DNA of 32,463 bases from an uncultured Alphaproteobacteria bacterium. GTDB taxonomy: Bacteria > Pseudomonadota > Alphaproteobacteria > Rhizobiales > Ancalomicrobiaceae. The stretch is from NCBI GenBank assembly GCA_937864925.1, contig CALMFH010000186.1, forward strand, positions 1 through 32,463, given 5' to 3'. Every line of letters begins with the position of its first letter. Position 1 is the stretch's first letter. The position numbers were made by a program, and so were the translations under genes. The notes below the pieces were generated by a model. It had not been told where the DNA came from, did no database searches, and was given only the letters and a program-made list of their open reading frames with translations. Below are positions 27,781 to 32,463 of this stretch, piece by piece.

Positions 27781-29889
27781 ATGACCTTTCCCTCGACCGC
27801 AGTTCCCCCGCCGGCGGTGCGCCGCCCGACCCTCACCCGCGTCCACGGCGTCGACATCCGCGACGACTACGGCTGGCTGCGCGCGGCCAACTGGCAGGAG
27901 GTGATGCGCGATCCGAGTACGTTGGCGACCGAGATCCGCGCCCACCTCGATGCCGAGAACGCCCATGCGGCGGCGGCGATGGCGGGGACCGAGGCGCTGC
28001 AGGCGCAGCTCTTCGAGGAGATGAAGGGGCGGATCAAGCAGGACGATTCGAGCGTCCCGACCAAGGACGGGCCGTGGGCCTATGCGGTGCGCTACGTCAC
28101 CGGCGGGCAGCATCCGATCCACGTGCGCATCCCGCGCGACGGTGGCGGCGAGGAGATCCTCCTCGACGGCGACGCTCGGGCGGCCGGTAAGGCCTATTAC
28201 CGGCTCTCCGGGGTGGCGCACTCGCCCGACCACCGTCGCATCGTGTGGGGCGCCGACGAGAACGGGTCGGAATACTTCACGCTGCGGGTCCGCGATCTCG
28301 TCGCGAGGCGCGATCTCGACGACGTGGTCGAGGCGACGAGCGGGGATGTCGCCTGGGCGGCGGACGGCGAAGCCTTCTTCTACATCCGCGTCGACGACAA
28401 CCACCGCCCTTCGAAGGTCTTCCTGCATCGCCTCGGCACCCCGACCTCGGAAGACCCGTTGGTCTACGAAGAGGCCGATCCGGGCTTCTTCGTCGGGATC
28501 GGCCGGACGCTCTCCGGGCGGTTCGTCGTCATTTCCGTGCACGACCACCAGACCTCGGAGGTGCATCTGATCGAGGCCGCCGATCCGACCTCGCCGCCAC
28601 GGTTGGTGGCGCGGCGGGTCACAGCGGAAGAGTACGACGTCGAACATGCCGGCGAGCGGCTGTTCATCCTCACCAACAACGGCGACGCGGAGGATTTCCG
28701 GATCGTGACGGCGCCGATCGACGCCCCCGACCGGGAGAACTGGCGACCGTGGATCGATCACGTCGCCGGACGGCTGATCCTGTCGCATTCGGTGCTCGGC
28801 GCCCATCACGTCCGGCTGGAGCGGGTGGAGGGGCTGCCGCGCATCGTCGTCCGTCGCCTCGCCGACGATGCCGAACACGCCATCGCCTTCGACGAGGAGG
28901 CCTATTCGCTCGGGCTGTCGACCGGGTTCGAGTTCGACACCACCGAGATCCGCTTCACCTATTCGTCGATGACGACCCCGGCACGGATCTACGACTACGA
29001 CCTCGAGAGCCGGACACGGACTCTGCGCAAGGAGCAGGAGGTGCCGAGCGGGCACGATCCGGAGGCCTACGTCACCCGCCGCATCTTCGCTCCGACCGCC
29101 GATGGCGAGACCGTGCCGGTGTCGATCCTGCATCGCCGCGACACCGCCCTCGACGGCTCGGCGCCGGCGCTGCTCTACGGCTACGGCGCCTACGGCATCA
29201 CCATTCCAGCCGCCTTCTCCACCACCGCCCTGTCGCTGGTCGACCGCGGCTTCGTCCACGCCGTCGCCCATGTGCGCGGCGGCAAGGACAAGGGCTTCCG
29301 CTGGTATGCCCAGGGGCGGCGCGAGTTCAAGACCAACACATTCGACGATTTCGCCGCGGCGGCGCGCGGCCTGATCGCGGCGGGCTACACCTCGGCCGGC
29401 CGTATCGTCGCCCAGGGTGGCTCGGCCGGTGGCATGTTGATGGGGGCGGTCGCCAACCGGGCGGGCGAGCTCTTCGGCGGCATCGTCGCCGAGGTGCCGT
29501 TCGTCGACGTGCTCGCCACCATGCTCGACGCCACCCTGCCACTCACCCCACCGGAATGGCCGGAGTGGGGCAACCCGATCGAGGACGAGGCGGCCTTCCG
29601 CACCATCCTCTCCTACAGCCCTTACGACAACGTCGCGGCCGAGCCCTATCCGCCGATCCTGGCACTCGCCGGTCTCACCGACCCGCGGGTGACCTATTGG
29701 GAGCCGGCGAAGTGGGTGGCGAAGTTGCGGGCCACCAAGACGAACGACGCACCGGTGCTGCTCAAGACCAACATGGACGCGGGGCACGGTGGTGCGGCCG
29801 GCCGCTTCGACCGACTGAAGGAGGTGGCGCTGATCCAGGCTTTCGCGCTCCGAGTGACCGGTCGGGACATCGGCACCGCGGCGAGCTGA
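27781..29889 (+). CDS. ptrB: Oligopeptidase B (S9A serine peptidase)
   Basis: 702 residues, ATG 27781. Cytoplasmic endopeptidase that cuts short peptides after Arg/Lys. N-terminal HGVDIRDDYGWLRAANWQEV is the S9 prolyl-oligopeptidase start, followed by a seven-bladed propeller (about 70-410) and an alpha/beta hydrolase domain: APALLYGYGAYGITIPAAFS, HVRGGKDKGFRWYAQGRREF, GGSAGG with nucleophile Ser548, LTDPRV with Asp634 and AGHGG with His669. The PtrB-typical YGSYG-like oxyanion element reads YGYGAYG. Length is normal for the family (about 690-700). It stands alone, convergent with the DUF2892 gene. Confidence 0.93.
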   Translation: MTFPSTAVPPPAVRRPTLTRVHGVDIRDDYGWLRAANWQEVMRDPSTLATEIRAHLDAENAHAAAAMAGTEALQAQLFEEMKGRIKQDDSSVPTKDGPWAYAVRYVTGGQHPIHVRIPRDGGGEEILLDGDARAAGKAYYRLSGVAHSPDHRRIVWGADENGSEYFTLRVRDLVARRDLDDVVEATSGDVAWAADGEAFFYIRVDDNHRPSKVFLHRLGTPTSEDPLVYEEADPGFFVGIGRTLSGRFVVISVHDHQTSEVHLIEAADPTSPPRLVARRVTAEEYDVEHAGERLFILTNNGDAEDFRIVTAPIDAPDRENWRPWIDHVAGRLILSHSVLGAHHVRLERVEGLPRIVVRRLADDAEHAIAFDEEAYSLGLSTGFEFDTTEIRFTYSSMTTPARIYDYDLESRTRTLRKEQEVPSGHDPEAYVTRRIFAPTADGETVPVSILHRRDTALDGSAPALLYGYGAYGITIPAAFSTTALSLVDRGFVHAVAHVRGGKDKGFRWYAQGRREFKTNTFDDFAAAARGLIAAGYTSAGRIVAQGGSAGGMLMGAVANRAGELFGGIVAEVPFVDVLATMLDATLPLTPPEWPEWGNPIEDEAAFRTILSYSPYDNVAAEPYPPILALAGLTDPRVTYWEPAKWVAKLRATKTNDAPVLLKTNMDAGHGGAAGRFDRLKEVALIQAFALRVTGRDIGTAAS

Positions 29890-30071
29890 TTCCCCGGTCG
29901 ACACCCGTTGCGATGGTCATGCCGGCGCGAGTCGACGCCGTGGATGCGACACCCGCTCCCGGAAAAGCGAAGACCGCCGACCATGTGCGATGGCCGACGG
30001 TCCGAGCAATCGTGTCGATGCCGTTCCTCCCGGCGATGCGCGACGACGTCGGACATCGAGGGGGCGAGGGT

Positions 30072-30098
30072 GGGCGAAGCCGGATCGGCGCTTCGCCC
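30072..30098 (-). terminator. Stem-loop downstream of the DUF2892 gene
   Basis: GGGCGAAGC (30072-30080) and GCTTCGCCC (30090-30098), perfect 9-base inverted repeat with 9-base loop, 8 bases after the DUF2892 stop and in the convergent gap with ptrB. No T-run follows on either strand. Confidence 0.45.
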
Positions 30099-30106
30099 GA
30101 TCGGCC

Positions 30107-30310
30107 TCACTTCTTGGCCGGGCAGGTGTTGAGCCCGAGCAGCGGGTAGAAGGGGCAGAAGCCGAAAGCGCCGGTCAGCAGCGGAATCACGCCGACCCAG
30201 CCGATCCACTTCCAGGAGATGGTCGCGGGACCCAGGAGGGCGAAGGCGATCAGCGCCAGCCCGACCACGATACGCAGGATCTTGTCGATACCGCCGACAT
30301 TGGCCGTCAT
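30107..30310 (-). CDS. DUF2892 small membrane protein (YgaP-like)
   Basis: 67 residues from ATG 30308-30310 (GGAGAAGAAC upstream). TANVGGIDKILRIVVGLALI is the DUF2892 N-terminal signature; two membrane helices (about 11-29 and 33-51) then FGFCPFYPLLGLNTCP with Cys52 and Cys63. The family is the membrane part of rhodanese YgaP in some bacteria and free-standing in others; a sulfur or sulfide-related role is often supposed but not shown. Same strand as the Crp/Fnr-type gene, 324 bases downstream of it. A palindrome GTGAC-N3-GTCAC lies at 30417-30429. Confidence 0.9.
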   Translation of the reverse strand: MTANVGGIDKILRIVVGLALIAFALLGPATISWKWIGWVGVIPLLTGAFGFCPFYPLLGLNTCPAKK

Positions 30311-30416
30311 GTTCTCTTCTCCGTCGATGTCTCGTCGGAGCCGTCGCCGGGAGCCCCTCCCCCGGTCGTATCCGGCTCGATCGCGGACAATCTGACAGGT
30401 TTCGCCGCCGCCGTCG

Positions 30417-30429
30417 GTGACCAAGTCAC
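30417..30429. promoter_or_regulatory. Palindromic operator candidate GTGAC-N3-GTCAC
   Basis: Perfect 5-base dyad with a 3-base spacer, in the leader side of the DUF2892 gene and downstream of a Crp/Fnr-type regulator gene. The half site resembles Crp (TGTGA) but the spacing is shorter than the canonical 6, so the binding protein is uncertain. Confidence 0.35.
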
Positions 30430-30514
30430 ACACGGCGCTCGAGGTGCGACACGAGTTCGTGAACCGGGTCCGGGGCGGGCGGGGACCGGAGCCCCGGCGA
30501 TGGGCTCATACCGA

Positions 30515-30551
30515 GTTCACGAAGTTTCGACCCGTTCGAGACTTCGTGAAC
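30515..30551. repeat. 15-bp inverted repeat with 7-base loop
   Basis: GTTCACGAAGTTTCG (30515-30529) and CGAGACTTCGTGAAC (30537-30551) pair over 15 positions with one wobble. Its left arm can instead pair with TTCGTGAAC at 30456-30464, giving two mutually exclusive stems. Confidence 0.75.
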
Positions 30552-30593
30552 GAAGGCGAGCCCGAACGGGCGTCGGCCGGTCGGGCCGTAACG

Positions 30594-30627
30594 CTCATGA
30601 AATTCGGACGAGTCCGAATTTCATGAG
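30594..30627. terminator. Perfect 16-bp palindrome just after the Crp/Fnr-type gene
   Basis: CTCATGAAATTCGGAC (30594-30609), GA, GTCCGAATTTCATGAG (30612-30627). It ends 7 bases from the Crp/Fnr-type stop codon on the minus strand. It is a strong stem but has no following T-run, so it may be a terminator, an RNA stabiliser or a protein-binding site. The core GGACGAGTCC also occurs at 20218-20227 between two convergent genes. Confidence 0.55.
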
Positions 30628-30634
30628 CCCGGTA

Positions 30635-31297
30635 TCAGTCCGCGGTTGCGGCGAGGCGATCGAGACCGGGGCGGTCGACGATCTCGATCGAACCTCGACC
30701 GAGCCGGACGAGGCCGCGGCGCTCGAAGGCCTTCAGGTGACGGCTGACCACTTCGCGGGCGGTTCCGAGTTCGGCGGCGATCTCCTGATGAGTGGCGGTG
30801 ACCGGCACCGGCATCTTGCCGAGCAGGCGGGCGAGGCGCGGCTCGACGCGATGGAACACCGCCGCCTGCATGGTCGCCAGGATTTCGGCGACGCGGCGGC
30901 CGTAGCCGGCGAAGACGAATCGGCGAAAGACGTCGGAAGTGGCGAGCAACTCGTCGAAGACCGCACGTGGCACACTCACCGCGGTCGAGGCGACCTCGAC
31001 GATACCTTCGGCCGCATAGGCCTCTTCACCGAGCAGTGCGGCGGTGGTGAGGACGCAGCTCTCGCCGCGGCGTACCCGGTAGAGCACGATCTGCCGTCCG
31101 GTGTCGGCGATCATCTGGACCCGGACCGACCCCTCGAGCACCAGCAGATAGGCCGAACAGGCCGCGCCCGGGGCGAAGACCGCCGTTCCAGCCGGAACCT
31201 CGAGGAGGTGACTGCGCTCGCGCAACCGGGTGCGCTGCTCGGTCGTGAGCCCGGAGAGTTCGGGGAAACAGGCGAGCCAGTCGTCCGATCGGATCAA
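30635..31297 (-). CDS. Crp/Fnr-family transcriptional regulator
   Basis: 220 residues from TTG 31295-31297, chosen for the AAGGAGGTG just upstream; a longer frame to 31336 lacks such support. Cyclic-nucleotide-binding-type beta roll (about 25-120: LLEVPAGTAVFAPGAACSAY, LLVLEGSVRVQMIADTGRQI, LYRVRRGESCVLTTAALLG), dimer helix about 125-160, and winged helix with THQEIAAELGTAREVVSRHL (169-188). Cysteines at 10, 47 and 81 do not form the FNR iron-sulfur pattern. Overall like the non-Fe-S Crp/Fnr subgroup next to small DUF2892 genes, possibly sensing sulfur or redox state; the ligand is not known. Confidence 0.9.
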   Translation of the reverse strand: MIRSDDWLACFPELSGLTTEQRTRLRERSHLLEVPAGTAVFAPGAACSAYLLVLEGSVRVQMIADTGRQIVLYRVRRGESCVLTTAALLGEEAYAAEGIVEVASTAVSVPRAVFDELLATSDVFRRFVFAGYGRRVAEILATMQAAVFHRVEPRLARLLGKMPVPVTATHQEIAAELGTAREVVSRHLKAFERRGLVRLGRGSIEIVDRPGLDRLAATAD

Positions 31298-31345
31298 CGC
31301 ACCTCCTTCGGCGAACCGGAGGCCGCGGCGGCGCAAGGCCGTCGG

Positions 31346-31957
31346 TCAATCGAGGAACGCCTGGGCGGAACTGTAGCCGGGATCGTGCCGTCGCTCCACA
31401 TGCAGACCGGGGAGCGACCGAGCGTAGGTCTTGGGACCGGGCTCCGTGCGGCTCGCGGCCGCAGCGGCACCGACGGGCTCCTCCACTTGCTTCGGCTTGG
31501 CCCTGAGCAGACGCATGTCGGGTCCGAAATAGCCGTCCGAGCCACGGACATAGGGGATCGGGTGACTCAACAGGCGCCGGATGTGGCGGAAGAGCGTCGC
31601 CGGCGACAGGGGCTTCACCAGAATGTCGTCGACCCCGGCGTGGACCGCAGCCGTCAACACGCGACGGTCGACATGGCCGGAAACGAGGGCGATCGGCATG
31701 ATCGGATTGGCGAGCAGGGCGGCGCGGCGGGCGCGGCGGACCCACTCGATGCCGTTCTGATCGGGCATGACGAGGTCGACGAAGGTGATGTCCACCGGCG
31801 TCGCAGCGACGAAGGACAGCGCTTCGGCGGGATCACCGAACAGATCGACGCGGCGGACTCCCAGGCCGCGCAGCAGCGTCCGGAACAGGTTCTGGAAATT
31901 GCGATTGTCGTCGACGACGCAGACGCGGACATCGGCGAAGACCGCTGCGCTGCCCAC
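31346..31957 (-). CDS. Stand-alone response regulator receiver protein
   Basis: 203 residues from GTG 31955-31957 with AAGGAG about 7 bases upstream. CheY-like receiver domain in residues 8-130: VRVCVVDDN with acidic Asp16/Asp17, DITFVDLVMPDQNG with phospho-acceptor Asp61, ALVSGH with Ser93, and ILVKPLSP with Lys115. The remaining ~70 residues are extended, with YVRGSDGYFGPDMRLLRAKP, and no recognised output domain. This resembles short FixJ/CpdR-like or CheY-like alphaproteobacterial regulators with a C-terminal tail. The cognate kinase is not evident; the Crp/Fnr-type gene follows 48 bases downstream on the same strand. Confidence 0.88.
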   Translation of the reverse strand: MGSAAVFADVRVCVVDDNRNFQNLFRTLLRGLGVRRVDLFGDPAEALSFVAATPVDITFVDLVMPDQNGIEWVRRARRAALLANPIMPIALVSGHVDRRVLTAAVHAGVDDILVKPLSPATLFRHIRRLLSHPIPYVRGSDGYFGPDMRLLRAKPKQVEEPVGAAAAASRTEPGPKTYARSLPGLHVERRHDPGYSSAQAFLD

Positions 31958-32103
31958 GTCCCTTCTCCTTCGTTCGCCCGCTCGCACCCCTCGAATATCG
32001 AGTGGTTCGTCAACAAACCGTTGCGAACTCCCCTAGCGTCAGGTGGAAAAATGAAATTCCGGTGTACACAACCCCTGCTCACATCTCCGACGCCCGGATC
32101 GGC

Positions 32104-32133
32104 AACGAAAACGGCCGAGCGCAAGGCCCGGCC
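32104..32133 (-). terminator. Rho-independent terminator of the SOD gene
   Basis: On the minus strand GGCCGGGC (32126-32133), loop CTTGC, GCTCGGCC (32113-32120) with one G-T pair, then GTTTTCGTT (32104-32112). It lies about 50 bases after the SOD stop. A second small hairpin GCACCGG-N3-CCGGTGC at 32149-32165 precedes it. Confidence 0.7.
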
Positions 32134-32184
32134 GATCCGATTCTCCCGGCACCGGCGGCCGGTGCGACGTCGCGAGCGGTCCGA

Positions 32185-32463
32185 TCAGGCGACCGCCTCG
32201 TAGCACTCGAGCACGTAGTCCCAGTTCAGCAGATGGTCGACGAAGGCTTCGAGGAACTTCAGGCGCAGGTTGCGATAGTCGATGTAGTAGCCGTGCTCCC
32301 ACACGTCGGCGGTGAGGATCGGCGTCGCGCCCTGGGTCATCGGGTTCTCGGCGTTCGAGGTCTTGGTGATCGCGAGCTTGCCGTCCTTGAACACCAGCCA
32401 GGCCCAGCCCGAGCCGAACTGGGTCATGCCGGCCTGGATGAAGTCGGCGCGGAACTTGTCGTA
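32185..32463 (-). CDS. sodB: Fe/Mn superoxide dismutase, C-terminal part (5' end off window)
   Basis: 92 C-terminal residues; the start lies beyond 32463. YDKFRADFIQAGMTQFGSGW, AWLVFKDGKL, then ADVWEHGYYIDYRNLRLKFL, whose Asp and His are the last two metal ligands of Fe/Mn SOD, and a C-terminal HLLNWDYVLECYEAV. The enzyme dismutates superoxide in the cytoplasm. Iron versus manganese preference cannot be decided from this part; the symbol follows common usage for alphaproteobacterial Fe-type homologues. Followed by a clear terminator at 32104-32133. Confidence 0.92.
   Translation of the reverse strand, partial: YDKFRADFIQAGMTQFGSGWAWLVFKDGKLAITKTSNAENPMTQGATPILTADVWEHGYYIDYRNLRLKFLEAFVDHLLNWDYVLECYEAVA

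Larger units (their letters stand above)
30311..30634. other. Intergenic region rich in inverted repeats between Crp/Fnr and DUF2892 genes
   Basis: No gene is convincing here. It contains (a) GTGAC-N3-GTCAC at 30417-30429, a possible operator for a Crp/Fnr-type protein 107 bases before the DUF2892 ATG; (b) TTCGTGAAC at 30456-30464 and again at 30543-30551, each complementary to GTTCACGAA at 30515-30523; (c) a perfect 16-bp stem at 30594-30627; (d) GGGCTCAT 30502-30509 complementary to ATGAGCCC 30623-30630. Confidence 0.7.

Noticed and set aside
27377-27784. Short open frames upstream of ptrB
   Set aside because: Arg/Ser/Pro-rich translations with no conserved motif; treated as intergenic.
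30417-30626. 69-codon plus-strand open frame
   Set aside because: It covers the inverted repeats, has no family pattern and no plausible Shine-Dalgarno; better explained as structured intergenic DNA.

Overview
The window is GC-rich, densely coded alphaproteobacterial DNA, most likely chromosome of a member of the Hyphomicrobiales (Rhizobiales). Pointers to that order are a MucR/Ros regulator, DUF5330, DUF1491, DUF2336 and DUF6456 proteins, a free-standing DnaA domain-IV protein, a full CtrA-type box and a gene-transfer-agent (GTA) structural cluster. The genus cannot be named from the sequence alone.

Positions 1-13113 (minus strand, read right to left) hold a cluster in the order of the Rhodobacter capsulatus RcGTA cluster (rcc01682-rcc01698). 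It runs: gp1 small-terminase-like protein, gp2 large terminase, gp3 portal, two small proteins, gp4 prohead protease, gp5 capsid, gp6-gp9 connector/tail tube, gp10, gp10.1, gp11 tape measure, gp12-gp14 baseplate, and gp15 baseplate/host-recognition protein, which runs off the left edge. Most neighbours are joined by 4-base start/stop overlaps. No integrase, repressor or lysis gene is seen, and the cluster abuts host genes (YcgN, a penicillin-binding protein), so a vertically inherited GTA fits better than a prophage. Three things break the standard picture. The portal gene has an in-frame amber codon where a tyrosine is expected. A plus-strand DUF465 (YdcH-type) gene sits between gp11 and gp12. 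A long inverted-repeat element lies between terminase and portal.

Positions 13298-24789 hold host genes. These are a YcgN-type Cys-cluster protein, a divergent class A penicillin-binding protein, a DUF1214/DUF1254 pair, a lipoprotein with a small upstream gene, a DUF2336 protein behind a CtrA-type box, a DUF1491 protein, a membrane-anchored peptidoglycan-binding protein translationally coupled to a PAS sensor histidine kinase, a DUF5330 protein and SufE.

Positions 24795-32463 hold a regulator-rich stretch. A DnaA domain-IV-only protein is coupled to a DUF6456 protein; then come a small DUF6477-like protein, MucR with two of four zinc ligands replaced, oligopeptidase B, a DUF2892 membrane protein, a Crp/Fnr-type regulator, a stand-alone receiver protein and the C-terminal part of an Fe/Mn superoxide dismutase. 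The 324-base gap between the Crp/Fnr and DUF2892 genes is full of inverted repeats. No rRNA, tRNA, CRISPR array or insertion sequence was recognised.
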